Position numbers and translations under genes: made by a program. DNA of 64,000 bases from Acuticoccus sp963704595 (GTDB lineage Bacteria; Pseudomonadota; Alphaproteobacteria; Rhizobiales; Amorphaceae), in assembly GCA_963704595.1 (NCBI GenBank), contig OY969922.1, positions 2,108,001-2,172,000 of the forward strand, read 5' to 3'. A model generated the notes under the pieces. It saw only the letters and a program-made list of their open reading frames with translations. It ran no database searches and was not told the origin of the DNA. Below, in pieces: positions 35,607 to 48,307 of the stretch (its first letter is position 1; each line of letters begins with the position of its first letter).

Positions 35607-36077
35607 ATGAGCCGTCGTCACAGCGCTGAGAAGCGGGAAGTTCTGCCGGATCCGAAGTTCGGCGACATGATCCTGTCGAAGTTCATGAATGCGATCATGT
35701 ACGACGGCAAGAAGTCCGCCGCCGAGAAGATCGTCTACGGTGCGCTCGACATCTGCCAGGCGAAGAGCCGCACCGACCCGGTGCAGCTGTTCCACGACGC
35801 GCTGTCGAACGTGTCGCCCTCCGTCGAGGTCCGTTCGCGCCGCGTCGGTGGCGCCACGTACCAGGTTCCCGTCGAGGTCCGCCCGGAGCGGCGCCAGGCG
35901 CTCGCCATCCGCTGGCTGATCACCGCCGCGCGCAAGCGCAACGAGAAGACCATGGTCGACCGTCTGTCCGGTGAACTGATGGACGCTGCGAACAACCGCG
36001 GCACCGCCGTGAAGAAGCGCGAAGACACCCACAAGATGGCTGAAGCCAACCGGGCCTTCTCGCACTACCGCTGGTAA
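35607..36077 (+). CDS. rpsG: 30S ribosomal protein S7
   Basis: 156 aa. N-terminal SRRHSAEKREVLPDPKFGD, central VRSRRVGGATYQVPVEV and C-terminal MAEANRAFSHYRW are family signatures. S7 starts assembly of the 30S head and contacts tRNA in the E site. The 200 nt before it are unusually long for the rpsL-rpsG gap and contain no gene that I can see; in other bacteria S7 represses the str operon from this gap. Confidence 0.97.
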   Translation: MSRRHSAEKREVLPDPKFGDMILSKFMNAIMYDGKKSAAEKIVYGALDICQAKSRTDPVQLFHDALSNVSPSVEVRSRRVGGATYQVPVEVRPERRQALAIRWLITAARKRNEKTMVDRLSGELMDAANNRGTAVKKREDTHKMAEANRAFSHYRW

Positions 36078-36124
36078 CCCCGCGGCCACACGTAATTTAG
36101 TCACGAACGCTCGGACGCACGCTC

Positions 36125-38200
<2,076 letters not shown>

Positions 38201-38238
38201 TAGTCATCGCCAACAGCGACGGGCGGTGATAAACGAAC

Positions 38239-38260
38239 GCCGCCCGGACGCCCGGGCGGC
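38239..38260 (+). promoter_or_regulatory. GC-rich hairpin between fusA and tuf
   Basis: GCCGCCCG (38239-38246) and CGGGCGGC (38253-38260) with a GACGCC loop; no T tract follows. It may be an mRNA stabiliser or processing site setting separate fusA and tuf levels. Confidence 0.4.
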
Positions 38261-38314
38261 CCGATCAATGATCTAGCGTCAGCGCCAGACCAAGAGGAAT
38301 GTGGAGAATCGCCA

Positions 38315-39505
<1,191 letters not shown>

Positions 39506-39531
39506 TCGTTCCGATCCTTTCGGAGTGATCG

Positions 39532-39561
39532 AGGGCGCGGCAGCAATGCCGCGCCCTTTTT
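39532..39561 (+). terminator. Intrinsic terminator after tuf
   Basis: AGGGCGCGGC (39532-39541) and GCCGCGCCCT (39548-39557) around AGCAAT, followed by TTTT. Strong; it ends the str operon. Confidence 0.92.
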
Positions 39562-40013
39562 CGTCGTGCCGTCGGCGCGGGCAGGGCGGCCGTCGACGCC
39601 ACCGAGCCGCGGGTCCGGGTAAGTGCGCGCGATTCGCATGATCTTTCCCGGCAAAGTTTCTGCAGGGAATCATCTCGTCTGGTGCGCCGGCGCTCGCCGC
39701 CCAATGCTGTCGATAAGCCGGATGGCAGGGTTGCGGGCGCTGTAATCTTTGCAATGATGGGCCTTGGGCGCCTCCTGCGGCGCCCCGGTACTGTCGGCAC
39801 AGCTGCCATCCGTTATCTTTTCGTCATTTTCGGGCGAAGGGGGGTGGCATTCGCGCCGAATTTCGATTACGTACCGCCCACGCCCTGGAGATCAGGGCAC
39901 TCCAATTGAGTACTCACGCGCCTTGTCGGCCAGCCATCTTCGGGGGCCGGGTAGGCGTCTTTGTCCGTTGCGAGCGAAATTGCGGCGGCTGCGGGTCAGA
40001 ACGAAGAAGCGGA
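39562..40013 (+). other. Gene-free stretch before the S10 operon
   Basis: No coding frame is credible. It holds the inverted repeats GGGCGCC/GGCGCCC (39766-39772/39779-39785) and CCCTG-GAGAT-CAGGG (39880-39899). It should contain the S10 promoter and perhaps a leader, but no clear -35/-10 pair could be picked by eye. Confidence 0.45.
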
Positions 40014-40319
40014 ATGAACCAGAATATTCGCATACGCCTCAAAGCGTTCGATCACCGCGTGCTGGATTCCTCCACGCGCGAGATCGTTCAAACTGCGCGA
40101 CGAACCGGCGCACAGGTGCGCGGGCCCGTCCCGCTGCCCACGCGCATCGAGCGCTACACAGTGAACCGTTCGCCGCACGTCGATAAGAAGAGCCGCGAAC
40201 AGTTCGAGATTCGCACGCACAAGCGTCTCCTCGACATCGTCGACCCGACGCCCCAGACCGTGGACGCGCTCATGAAGCTCGACCTCGCCGCCGGCGTTGA
40301 CGTCGAGATCAAGCTTTAA
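40014..40319 (+). CDS. rpsJ: 30S ribosomal protein S10
   Basis: 101 aa. NIRIRLKAFDHRVLDSSTRE and the loop QVRGPVPLPTRIERYTVNRSP, then HKRLLDIVDP, are diagnostic. It is part of the 30S head and also the NusE antitermination partner of NusB and NusG. First gene of the S10 operon. ATG 40014 follows GAAGAAGCGGA. Confidence 0.97.
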   Translation: MNQNIRIRLKAFDHRVLDSSTREIVQTARRTGAQVRGPVPLPTRIERYTVNRSPHVDKKSREQFEIRTHKRLLDIVDPTPQTVDALMKLDLAAGVDVEIKL

Positions 40320-40331
40320 GGGGTCTCGTTC

Positions 40332-41135
40332 ATGCGTTCCGGAATCATCGCAAAGAAGGTCGGCATGACCCGCATCTACACTGATGCGGGCGAGCATGTG
40401 CCTGTCACCGTCCTGGCCCTCGAAAACTGCCAGGTCATCTCCCAGCGCGAGAAGGCGCGTGACGGTTACGTCGCGCTGCAGCTCGGGTCGGGCAAGGCCA
40501 AGGCCAAGAACACCACTCGCGCCATGCGCGGCCACTTCGCCAAGGCGAACGTCGAGCCGAAGCGGGCTGTTGCCGAATTCCGCGTCACCGAAGACGCGCT
40601 GATCGACGTGGGCGCGGAGCTGACCGCCGACCACTTCGTTCCCGGCCAGTTCGTGGATGTCTCCGGCACGTCGATCGGCAAGGGCTTCGCCGGCGCGATG
40701 AAGCGGCACAACTTCGGCGGCCTGCGTGCATCGCACGGCGTGTCGGTGTCGCACCGCAGCCACGGCTCGACCGGCCAGTGCCAGGACCCCGGCAAGGTGT
40801 TCAAGGGCAAGAAGATGGCGGGCCACATGGGCTCCGTCCGCGTCACCACCCAGAACCTCACCATCGCCAAGATCGACGTCGATCGCGGTCTGGTGCTGGT
40901 GAAGGGCGCCGTCCCGGGCTCGAAGAACTCCTGGATCATGGTTCGCGACGCTGTGAAGCGTTCGCTGCCGTCCGAGGCGCCGACCCCGGGTGCGTTCCGC
41001 ATGCCGAACACCGACTCCGCTCCGGCAGAGGACGTGAAGGCCAATGAAGCCGAGATGCCCGCCAACGAGGCGGCACCGGTTGAAACCCCGGCGACCGACG
41101 TGTCGGCGGAAGACTCGAACAAAGGTGATGCGTGA
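40332..41135 (+). CDS. rplC: 50S ribosomal protein L3, with acidic C-terminal extension
   Basis: 267 aa. Core L3 (RSGIIAKKVGMTRIYTDAGEH, the central MKRHNFGGLRASHGVSVSHR loop that reaches the peptidyl-transferase centre, and KMAGHMGSVRVT) ends near residue 215. The remaining ~50 residues are a Glu/Ala/Pro-rich tail (EAEMPANEAAPVETPATD) of unknown purpose, seen in several Rhizobiales. Its TGA overlaps the rplD ATG. Confidence 0.96.
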   Translation: MRSGIIAKKVGMTRIYTDAGEHVPVTVLALENCQVISQREKARDGYVALQLGSGKAKAKNTTRAMRGHFAKANVEPKRAVAEFRVTEDALIDVGAELTADHFVPGQFVDVSGTSIGKGFAGAMKRHNFGGLRASHGVSVSHRSHGSTGQCQDPGKVFKGKKMAGHMGSVRVTTQNLTIAKIDVDRGLVLVKGAVPGSKNSWIMVRDAVKRSLPSEAPTPGAFRMPNTDSAPAEDVKANEAEMPANEAAPVETPATDVSAEDSNKGDA

Positions 41136-41791
41136 TGGACATTTCTGTCAAAACGCTCGCCGGTGACGACGCGGGTACGGTAACGCTTCCGGACGAAACG
41201 TTCGGTCTTGAGCCGCGCGCGGACATTCTCCACCGCGTTGTGCGTTGGCAGCTGGCTCGCCGTCAGGCAGGCACGCACCAGACGCTGACCCGCGGCGAGA
41301 TCAACGCCACCGGCAAGAAGATGTACCGCCAGAAGGGGACGGGCCGCGCCCGTCACTCCGACAAGAAGGCGCCGCAGTTCCGCGGCGGCTCCAAGGCGCA
41401 CGGCCCCAAGGTCCGCGACCACAGCCACGACCTTCCCAAGAAGGTCCGCATGCTGGGTCTGAAGCTGGCCCTTTCCGCGAAGATGCAGGGTTCGGACCTC
41501 ATCGTCCTCGACCAGGCGTCGATCGACGAGATCAAGACCAAGACCCTGCGTTCGCAGTTCACCGCGCTCGGCCTCACCAACGCGCTCATCATCGACGGCA
41601 CCGTCGACGACAAGTTCGCCAAGGCTGCCCGCAACATCCCGATGGTCGACGTGCTGCCGGTCGCCGGCCTCAACGTCTACGACATCCTGCGCCGCAACAA
41701 GCTGGTGTTGACCAAGTCCGCGCTCGACGGCATTGCCGCGCGCTTCGACGGGTCGAACAAGGCATCGGCCGAGACTGCGGAGGCAAACTGA
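41135..41791 (+). CDS. rplD: 50S ribosomal protein L4
   Basis: 218 aa. Signature RQKGTGRARHSDKKAPQFRG in the extended loop that lines the exit tunnel, and HSHDLPKKVRMLGLKLAL. L4 can repress the S10 operon in enterobacteria; no such leader is recognised here. Start ATG 41135 overlaps the rplC stop (TGATG); the upstream GTG 41132 is not needed. Confidence 0.96.
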   Translation: MDISVKTLAGDDAGTVTLPDETFGLEPRADILHRVVRWQLARRQAGTHQTLTRGEINATGKKMYRQKGTGRARHSDKKAPQFRGGSKAHGPKVRDHSHDLPKKVRMLGLKLALSAKMQGSDLIVLDQASIDEIKTKTLRSQFTALGLTNALIIDGTVDDKFAKAARNIPMVDVLPVAGLNVYDILRRNKLVLTKSALDGIAARFDGSNKASAETAEAN

Positions 41792-42087
41792 TGGCAATCG
41801 CGCTCAACCATTACGACGTTGTGCTCTCGCCGGTGATCACCGAGAAGTCGACCGAGGCTTCCGAGAACAACCAGATCGTGTTCCGCGTGGCCAGGACCGC
41901 CACCAAGCCTGAGATCAAGGCCGCCATCGAGGCGCTCTTCCAGGTGAAGGTGACCGGCGTCAACACGCTGGTCCGCAAGGGCAAGGTCAAGAAGTTCCGC
42001 GGGATCAAGGGGCGCCAGTCCGACGTGAAGCACGCGATCGTGACGCTTCAGGATGGCCAGTCCATCGACGTGACGACGGGGCTTTAA
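41791..42087 (+). CDS. rplW: 50S ribosomal protein L23
   Basis: 98 aa. HYDVVLSPVITEKSTEASE at the N-terminus and VKVTGVNTLVRKGKVKKFRG in the middle are typical. L23 sits at the tunnel exit and is the docking site for SRP and trigger factor. The ATG overlaps the rplD stop. Confidence 0.96.
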   Translation: MAIALNHYDVVLSPVITEKSTEASENNQIVFRVARTATKPEIKAAIEALFQVKVTGVNTLVRKGKVKKFRGIKGRQSDVKHAIVTLQDGQSIDVTTGL

Positions 42088-42091
42088 GACT

Positions 42092-42925
42092 ATGGCATTG
42101 AAAACCTTCAACCCGACGTCGCCTGGCCAGCGCCAGCTCGTCATCGTCAAGCGGGATGGCCTCTGGAAGGGCAAGCCCGTCAAGTCGCTGACGGAAGGGC
42201 TGCACAAGTCCGGCGGCCGCAACAACGTCGGCCGCAAGACGGCCCGTCACCGTGGCGGCGGTCACAAGCGCACGTACCGGATGATCGACTTCAAGCGTCG
42301 CAAGTTCGACGTTCCGGCGACCATCGAGCGGCTCGAGTATGACCCGAACCGTTCGGCGTTCATCGCGCTGATCAAGTACGCCGATGGCGAGCTGGCCTAC
42401 ATCCTCGCGCCGCAGCGCGTCGGGGCTGGCGACCAGGTCATCGCCGGCGAGCGCGTCGACGTGAAGCCCGGCAACGCGATGCCGATGTCCTCGATCCCCG
42501 TCGGCACCATCATCCACAATGTGGAGATGAAGCCGATGAAGGGCGGGCAGATCGCACGCTCCGCCGGCACCTATGCCCAGCTCGTCGGGCGCGATGGCGG
42601 CTATGCCGTTCTTCGCCTCCAGTCGGGCGAGCAGCGCCGGGTTCCGTCGGCTTGCATGGCTACCATCGGTGCCGTGTCGAACCCCGACAACTCGAACACG
42701 AACATGGGCAAGGCCGGCCGCGCGCGCTGGCTGGGCATCCGCCCGCAGACCCGCGGTGTCGCGATGAACCCGTTCGACCACCCCCATGGTGGTGGTGAGG
42801 GCCGTACCTCGGGTGGTCGTCACCCGGTGACTCCGTGGGGCCAGCCGACGAAGGGCAAGCGCACCCGCTCCAACAAGTCGACGGACAAGTACATCGTCCG
42901 CTCGCGTCACGCACGGAAGAAGTAA
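42092..42925 (+). CDS. rplB: 50S ribosomal protein L2
   Basis: 277 aa. HRGGGHKRTYRMIDFKR, the zinc-free central region, GKAGRARWLGIRPQTRGVAM and NPFDHPHGGGEGRTSGGRHP are all present, including the His of the HPHGGGEG motif linked to peptidyl transfer. Separated by 4 nt from rplW and immediately followed by rpsS. Confidence 0.97.
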   Translation: MALKTFNPTSPGQRQLVIVKRDGLWKGKPVKSLTEGLHKSGGRNNVGRKTARHRGGGHKRTYRMIDFKRRKFDVPATIERLEYDPNRSAFIALIKYADGELAYILAPQRVGAGDQVIAGERVDVKPGNAMPMSSIPVGTIIHNVEMKPMKGGQIARSAGTYAQLVGRDGGYAVLRLQSGEQRRVPSACMATIGAVSNPDNSNTNMGKAGRARWLGIRPQTRGVAMNPFDHPHGGGEGRTSGGRHPVTPWGQPTKGKRTRSNKSTDKYIVRSRHARKK

Positions 42926-43204
42926 ATGACCCGCTCAGTTTGGAAAGGTCCGTTTGTAGACGGATACCTTCTGAAGAAAGCCGAGAAGGCACGAGAGGGT
43001 GGCCGTAACGAGGTCATCAAGATCTGGTCGCGTCGCTCGACGATCCTGCCCCACTTCGTGGGCCTGACGTTTGGTGTCTACAACGGCCAGAAGCACATCC
43101 CGGTCAACGTGTCGGAAGACATGGTGGGTCACAAGTTCGGCGAGTTTTCGCCGACGCGGACCTATTACGGCCACGGCGCTGACAAGAAAGCGCGGAGGAA
43201 GTAA
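42926..43204 (+). CDS. rpsS: 30S ribosomal protein S19
   Basis: 92 aa. TRSVWKGPFVDGYLLKKAEK, IKIWSRRSTILPHFVGLTFG and HKFGEFSPTRTYYGHGADKK are the family blocks. It binds the 30S head with S13. Starts directly after the rplB stop; its TAA overlaps the rplV ATG (TAATG). Confidence 0.97.
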   Translation: MTRSVWKGPFVDGYLLKKAEKAREGGRNEVIKIWSRRSTILPHFVGLTFGVYNGQKHIPVNVSEDMVGHKFGEFSPTRTYYGHGADKKARRK

Positions 43205-43583
43205 TGGGTAAGCCGAAACACCCCCGCGTTCTCGCCGACACCGAAGTCCGTGCGGTCAACCGGATGATCAAGGTGAGCCCTCAGAAGCTCAACCTGGTCG
43301 CCTCGATGATCCGCGGCAAGAAGGTCGACAAGGCGCTCGCCGAGCTCACCTTCAGCCGCAAGCGCATCGCGCTCGACGTCAAGAAGACGCTCGAGAGCGC
43401 CATCGCCAACGCCGAGAACAACCATGATCTCGACGTCGATGCGCTCGTCGTGAAGGAAGCCTACGTCGGCAAGGCCATGGCCATGCGCCGCTTCCGTCCG
43501 CGCGGTCGCGGCAAGGTCGGCTCGGTGACGAAGCTGTTCTCGCACCTGACGATCGTCGTTCGCGAAGTTGAGGAGGCCGCCTG

Positions 43584-43584
<1 letters not shown>
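43204..43584 (+). CDS. rplV: 50S ribosomal protein L22
   Basis: 126 aa. VSPQKLNLVASMIRGKKVDK and the beta-hairpin segment MRRFRPRGRGKVGSVTKLFS near the C-terminus, which lines the exit tunnel next to L4 at the macrolide site; no insertion or deletion is evident in the hairpin. TGA overlaps the rpsC ATG. Confidence 0.96.
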
Positions 43585-44297
<713 letters not shown>

Positions 44298-44310
44298 GGA
44301 GGGCTGAGCA

Positions 44311-44724
44311 ATGCTGCAACCGAAGCGGACGAAATTCCGCAAACAGCACAAGGGCCGGATCCACGGCCTCGCCAAGGGCGGGACCGACCTCAACTTCGGC
44401 TCGTTCGGGATGAAGGCGATGGAGCCGGAGCGGGTCACCGCACGGCAGATCGAGGCGGCTCGCCGGGCCATGACGCGTCACATGAAGCGCCAGGGCCGTG
44501 TCTGGATCCGGATCTTCCCGGACGTGCCGGTCACGAAGAAGCCGACCGAAGTTCGTATGGGTAAGGGCAAGGGCTCCGTCGAGTTCTGGGCCGCCCGGGT
44601 TCACCCCGGCCGGATCATGTTCGAGATCGACGGTGTGCCGGAAGATGTGGCACGCGAAGCGTTCCGGCTCGCCGGCGCCAAGCTGCCCATCAAGACGCGC
44701 TTCGTTCAGCGCATCGCGGAGTAG
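44311..44724 (+). CDS. rplP: 50S ribosomal protein L16
   Basis: 137 aa. MLQPKRTKFRKQHKGRIHG, the MTRHMKRQGRVWIRIFPDVP block and KPTEVRMGKGKGSVEFW, which carries the arginine region hydroxylated in some bacteria. It helps position A-site tRNA in the peptidyl-transferase centre. 5 nt before rpmC. Confidence 0.97.
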   Translation: MLQPKRTKFRKQHKGRIHGLAKGGTDLNFGSFGMKAMEPERVTARQIEAARRAMTRHMKRQGRVWIRIFPDVPVTKKPTEVRMGKGKGSVEFWAARVHPGRIMFEIDGVPEDVAREAFRLAGAKLPIKTRFVQRIAE

Positions 44725-44729
44725 GGCAC

Positions 44730-44942
44730 ATGAAGGGTGAAGATGTACGCGCCAAGACGTCCGACGAGCTCGTCGACGATCTGCGCGATCTGAAGAAAGA
44801 GCAGTTCAACCTGCGTTTCCAGCAGGCGACGGGGCAGCTCGAGAACACGGCGCGTTACCGCGTCATCCGCCGCGACATCGCGCGGATCAAGACCGTGCTC
44901 GGCTCGCGCCGCGCGAAAGAGGGGCAGAATGCCGAAGCGTAA
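44730..44942 (+). CDS. rpmC: 50S ribosomal protein L29
   Basis: 70 aa, two helices. KTSDELVDDLRDLKKEQFNL and RFQQATGQLENTARYRVIRR are the family core, ARIKTVL at the end of helix 2. Located at the tunnel exit beside L23. Overlaps rpsQ by 14 nt. Confidence 0.96.
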   Translation: MKGEDVRAKTSDELVDDLRDLKKEQFNLRFQQATGQLENTARYRVIRRDIARIKTVLGSRRAKEGQNAEA

Positions 44943-45288
44943 CCTTGAAGGGCTTGTCACTTCCAACAAGGGCAACAAGTCGATCACGGTGCTCGTCGAG
45001 CGTCGCTTCTCGCATCCGCTTCTGAAGAAGACGGTGCGGCGCACGAAGAAGTACCACGCCCACGATGAGACCAACCGCTACGAAGTCGGCGACCGGGTCC
45101 GCATCGAGGAGTGCCGTCCGATTTCGAAGCTGAAGAACTGGACCGTCGTCGGCAAGCTCACCCCGGCGGGCGAGCTGATCCAGGGCGATGCGGAAGCCCA
45201 GGCGGCTGCTGCAGCGGTTTCGGCCAGCGGCGGCGACGAGGCAGCCCAGTCCAAGGCTGCCGCCGAAGCGGAGAGCGGCGCGGCTTGA
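44929..45288 (+). CDS. rpsQ: 30S ribosomal protein S17, with Ala/Glu-rich C-terminal extension
   Basis: 119 aa against ~80 in most bacteria. The core ends at about residue 80: GLVTSNKGNKSITVLVERRF, KYHAHDETNRYEVGDRVRIE, ISKLKNWTVVGKL. The extra ~38 residues are low-complexity (AQAAAAAVSASGGDEAAQSK), possibly disordered. The start lies inside rpmC, so translation is probably coupled. 92 gene-free nt follow before rplN, including its ribosome site. Confidence 0.95.
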   Translation: MPKRNLEGLVTSNKGNKSITVLVERRFSHPLLKKTVRRTKKYHAHDETNRYEVGDRVRIEECRPISKLKNWTVVGKLTPAGELIQGDAEAQAAAAAVSASGGDEAAQSKAAAEAESGAA

Positions 45289-45380
45289 CGCTGCGCCTCA
45301 CCATATTCCAGCCGGCGACGGCTAACGTGGAGCTCTAGCGGGAACGGCCCGCGAGGGTCTCCCAACGAAGAGAAAAACTG

Positions 45381-45749
45381 ATGATTCAGATGCAAACTAA
45401 CCTCGCCGTGGCCGACAATAGCGGTGCACGCCGGGTCATGTGCATCAAGGTCCTGGGCGGGTCGAAGCGCAAGTACGCTTCCGTGGGCGACATCATTGTG
45501 GTGTCGATCAAGGAAGCCACTCCGCGCGGCCGCGTCAAAAAAGGCGACGTTGCCAGGGCTGTTGTGGTGCGCACGGCCAAAGCGATCAAGCGGGCCGACG
45601 GCTCGGTGATCCGCTTCGACGGCAATGCGGCGGTCCTTGTGAACAACAACAAGGAGCCCATCGGCACGCGTATCTTCGGCCCGGTGCCGCGCGAGCTGCG
45701 TGCCTCGAACCACATGAAGATTATTTCGCTCGCTCCGGAGGTTTTGTAG
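45381..45749 (+). CDS. rplN: 50S ribosomal protein L14
   Basis: 122 aa. IQMQTNLAVADNSGARRVMC, KVLGGSKRKYASVGDIIVVS, VRFDGNAAVL-type core (here IRFDGNAAVLVNNNKEP) and GTRIFGPVPRELR are canonical. It forms an intersubunit bridge with 16S rRNA. TAG overlaps the rplX GTG. Confidence 0.97.
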   Translation: MIQMQTNLAVADNSGARRVMCIKVLGGSKRKYASVGDIIVVSIKEATPRGRVKKGDVARAVVVRTAKAIKRADGSVIRFDGNAAVLVNNNKEPIGTRIFGPVPRELRASNHMKIISLAPEVL

Positions 45750-46064
45750 TGGCTGCGAAGATCAAGAAAGGCGACCGCGTCGTCGTTCTCGCCGGCCGCG
45801 ACAAGGGCAAGTCCGGCGAAGTCATGCGCGTGATCCCCAAGGAGAACCGCGCGGTGGTGTCCGGTATCAACACCGTGCAGCGCCACCAGAAGCAGACCGC
45901 GAGCCAGGAAGGCGGGATCATTTCCAAGTCCGCGCCGATCAACCTGTCGCAACGTCGCACTGGCAGATCCGAAGGACGGCAAGCCGACCCGCGTCAGCTT
46001 CGACGTTCGTGACGGCAAGAAGGTGCGCGTGGCCAAGCGCTCCGGGGAGGTCATCGATGGCTGA
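45749..46064 (+). CDS. rplX: 50S ribosomal protein L24, frame broken once
   Basis: 104 aa after removing one extra C at 45950. Before the break: KIKKGDRVVVLAGRDKGKSG (KOW motif) to KSAPINLS. After it: NVALADPKDGKPTRVSFDV and RSGEVIDG. L24 starts 50S assembly and is needed for normal growth, so the shift is read as a sequencing error. GTG start overlaps the rplN stop; the corrected stop TGA 46062-46064 overlaps rplE by 8 nt, as in related operons. Confidence 0.93.
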
Positions 46065-46671
46065 TGTAATGGATGCACCCGAGACCGCAGCCGACTCCGG
46101 CATGCCGGAAGGCTACGAGCCCCGCTACGCCAAGCTCTACCGCGACATCGTCGTCCCGGGCATGATGGAGAAGTTCAAGTACACCAACCCGATGATGGTG
46201 CCGCGCCTCGACAAGGTCGTCATCAACATGGGCGTCGGCGAAGCGGTCAACGACACGCGCAAGGTCCAGTCCGCCGTCAAGGACCTGACCCTCATCGCCG
46301 GCCAGCAGCCGGTCGTGACGCGCGCCAAGAACTCGATCGCAGGCTTCAAGGTCCGCGAGAACATGCCGATCGGCGCGAAGGTCACCCTCCGCCGCCAGCG
46401 CATGTACGAGTTCCTGGACCGGTTCGTGACGATCGCGCTGCCGCGCGTGAAGGACTTCCGGGGCCTGAACCCCAAGTCGTTCGACGGCCGTGGCAACTTC
46501 GCGACCGGCATCAAGGAGCACCTCGTGTTCCCTGAGATCATCTACGACCGTGTCGACCAGGTCTGGGGCATGGACATCATTGTGGCGACCAACGCCAAGA
46601 CCGACGAAGAGGCGCGTGAGATGTTGAAGCTGTTCAACTTCCCGTTCCGCGACTCTTCGGCGAAGAATTAA
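46057..46671 (+). CDS. rplE: 50S ribosomal protein L5
   Basis: 204 aa, with ~18 extra N-terminal residues (ADVMDAPETAADSGMPEG) before the family core (PRYAKLYRDIVVPGMMEKFK). Further blocks: PRLDKVVINMGVGEAVNDTR, RAKNSIAGFKVRENMPIGAK, LNPKSFDGRGNFATGIKEH. It binds 5S rRNA and the P-site tRNA. ATG 46057 overlaps the end of rplX. Confidence 0.96.
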   Translation: MADVMDAPETAADSGMPEGYEPRYAKLYRDIVVPGMMEKFKYTNPMMVPRLDKVVINMGVGEAVNDTRKVQSAVKDLTLIAGQQPVVTRAKNSIAGFKVRENMPIGAKVTLRRQRMYEFLDRFVTIALPRVKDFRGLNPKSFDGRGNFATGIKEHLVFPEIIYDRVDQVWGMDIIVATNAKTDEEAREMLKLFNFPFRDSSAKN

Positions 46672-46688
46672 GGGGCTCGGGCAAAACA

Positions 46689-46994
46689 ATGGCCAAAAAG
46701 GGCAAGATCGAAAACAACAACAAGCGCCGCGAGCTTGTTGAACAGTACGCTTCCAAGCGCGAGGCACTTCGTACGATCACGAAGAACCCCGAGCTGCCGA
46801 TGGAAGAGCGTTTCGCCGCACAGCTCGAGCTGGCTGCGCTGCCGCGCAATTCCGCGCCGAACCGGGTCAAGAACCGTTGCGAAGTGACGGGTCGTCCCAA
46901 GGCGTACTACCGGAAGATGAAGATGAGCCGTATCGCGCTGCGCGAGCTTGGGTCCGCCGGTAAGGTGCCCGGTCTCGTGAAGTCGAGCTGGTAA
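46689..46994 (+). CDS. rpsN: 30S ribosomal protein S14 (zinc-free type)
   Basis: 101 aa. Long C-minus form: only one Cys (NRCEVTGRPKAYYRKMKMSR), so no CXXC zinc ribbon. LPRNSAPNRVKNRCEVTGRP and IALRELGSAGKVPGLVKSSW are the conserved end. This zinc-independent form is the usual one in Proteobacteria. Confidence 0.97.
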   Translation: MAKKGKIENNNKRRELVEQYASKREALRTITKNPELPMEERFAAQLELAALPRNSAPNRVKNRCEVTGRPKAYYRKMKMSRIALRELGSAGKVPGLVKSSW

Positions 46995-47005
46995 GGGGAA
47001 CGACG

Positions 47006-47404
47006 ATGAACCTCTCAGATCCTCTCGGCGACATGCTGACCCGCATCCGCAATGCGCAGATGCGCAAGCGGTCCACCGTTCTCACGCCCGGCTCCAAGCT
47101 GCGTGCGAACGTCCTCGATGTTCTCAAGGCGGAAGGCTACATCCGCGGTTATGAAATGACCGACGGCGAAGGCGGCCGCACCGAGATCAAGATCGAGCTG
47201 AAGTACTACGACAACGCGCCCGTGATCCGCGAGATCAAGCGCGTGTCGAAGCCCGGTCGCCGGGTCTATTCGTCGGTGACGACGCTGCCGCGGGTTCGCG
47301 ACGGTCTCGGCATCTCGATCCTGTCGACGTCCAAGGGCGTCATGAGTGAGCATCAGGCGCGCGACGCGAATGTCGGCGGCGAAGTGCTTTGCCAGATCTT
47401 CTAA
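47006..47404 (+). CDS. rpsH: 30S ribosomal protein S8
   Basis: 132 aa. DPLGDMLTRIRNAQMRKRST at the N-terminus, KRVSKPGRRVYSSVTTLPRV and GLGISILSTSKGVMS at the C-terminus. In enterobacteria S8 represses the spc operon by binding near the L5 start. Eleven nt after rpsN. Confidence 0.97.
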   Translation: MNLSDPLGDMLTRIRNAQMRKRSTVLTPGSKLRANVLDVLKAEGYIRGYEMTDGEGGRTEIKIELKYYDNAPVIREIKRVSKPGRRVYSSVTTLPRVRDGLGISILSTSKGVMSEHQARDANVGGEVLCQIF

Positions 47405-47414
47405 GGGGGAAGCT

Positions 47415-47948
47415 ATGAGCCGAATTGGCAAACTGGCCGTTCCGATCCCCAAGGGGGTCACGGCAACCGTCGAAGGGCAGACCGTAAAGGTCAAGGGCCC
47501 GAAGGGTGAGCTGCAGTTCACTGTTCCGGACCGTGTGGCGATCAGCCAGACGGATGAGGGGATCAAGGTCGATCCCATCAACGACGAGCAGGAGAGCCGC
47601 GCCATGTGGGGCCTCTCGCGCACGATGATCGCGAACCTCGTCACCGGCACGACCGAAGGGTTCACCAAGGCGCTGCAGATCAACGGCGTCGGTTACCGCG
47701 CCGCGGTGCAGGGCAAGGACCTGGTGCTCGCGCTCGGTTATTCGCATGACGTCAAGTATGCGATCCCCGAGGGCATCGACATCAAGTGCCCGAAGCCGAC
47801 CGAGATCCTCGTGTCCGGCATCGACAAGCAGCGCGTCGGCCAGGTGGCCGCGGAGATCCGCAAGTGGCGTCCGCCGGAGCCCTACAAGGGCAAGGGCGTG
47901 AAGTATGCGGACGAGACGATCGTTCGCAAGGAAGGCAAGAAGAAATGA
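47415..47948 (+). CDS. rplF: 50S ribosomal protein L6
   Basis: 177 aa. SRIGKLAVPIPKGVTATVEG, TEGFTKALQINGVGYRAAVQ and the C-terminal KWRPPEPYKGKGVKYADETI. It lies near the sarcin-ricin loop. ATG follows AAGGGGGAAGCT. Its TGA overlaps the rplR start (ATGA). Confidence 0.97.
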   Translation: MSRIGKLAVPIPKGVTATVEGQTVKVKGPKGELQFTVPDRVAISQTDEGIKVDPINDEQESRAMWGLSRTMIANLVTGTTEGFTKALQINGVGYRAAVQGKDLVLALGYSHDVKYAIPEGIDIKCPKPTEILVSGIDKQRVGQVAAEIRKWRPPEPYKGKGVKYADETIVRKEGKKK

Positions 47949-48307
47949 GCCGGGAACGTATTCGCTCAGACCGTCGCCGCGCACGTGTGCGGCGCGCTCT
48001 CAAGGCGGCTGCCAACGGCCGTCCGCGCCTTTCGGTGTTTCGTTCGTCGAAGCACATCTATGCGCAGCTGATCGACGACGCCGCGGGCCGCACGGTCGCT
48101 TCGGCCTCGACGGTCGACAAGGCGCTCCGCACCGATCTCAAGACCGGCGCGGACACCGATGCGGCGGCGCAGGTCGGCAAGCTGATTGCCGAGCGCGCCA
48201 AGGAAGCCGGCGTCTCCAAGGTCGTGTTCGACCGTGGTGGCCGTCTTTATCACGGCCGTCTCAAGGCGCTGGCGGATGCCGCGCGCGAGGGCGGTCTCGA
48301 GTTCTAG
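47945..48307 (+). CDS. rplR: 50S ribosomal protein L18
   Basis: 120 aa. Arg-rich N-terminus (SRERIRSDRRRARVRRALK), RLSVFRSSKHIYAQLIDD and VVFDRGGRLYHGRLKALADA. It brings 5S rRNA into the 50S subunit. The 199 nt after it, up to rpsE, are gene-free and longer than usual for the spc operon. Confidence 0.97.
   Translation: MSRERIRSDRRRARVRRALKAAANGRPRLSVFRSSKHIYAQLIDDAAGRTVASASTVDKALRTDLKTGADTDAAAQVGKLIAERAKEAGVSKVVFDRGGRLYHGRLKALADAAREGGLEF

Noticed and set aside
39764..40186. 140-aa open frame upstream of and overlapping rpsJ
   Set aside because: Its second half is out-of-frame rpsJ sequence and its first half lacks coding character.
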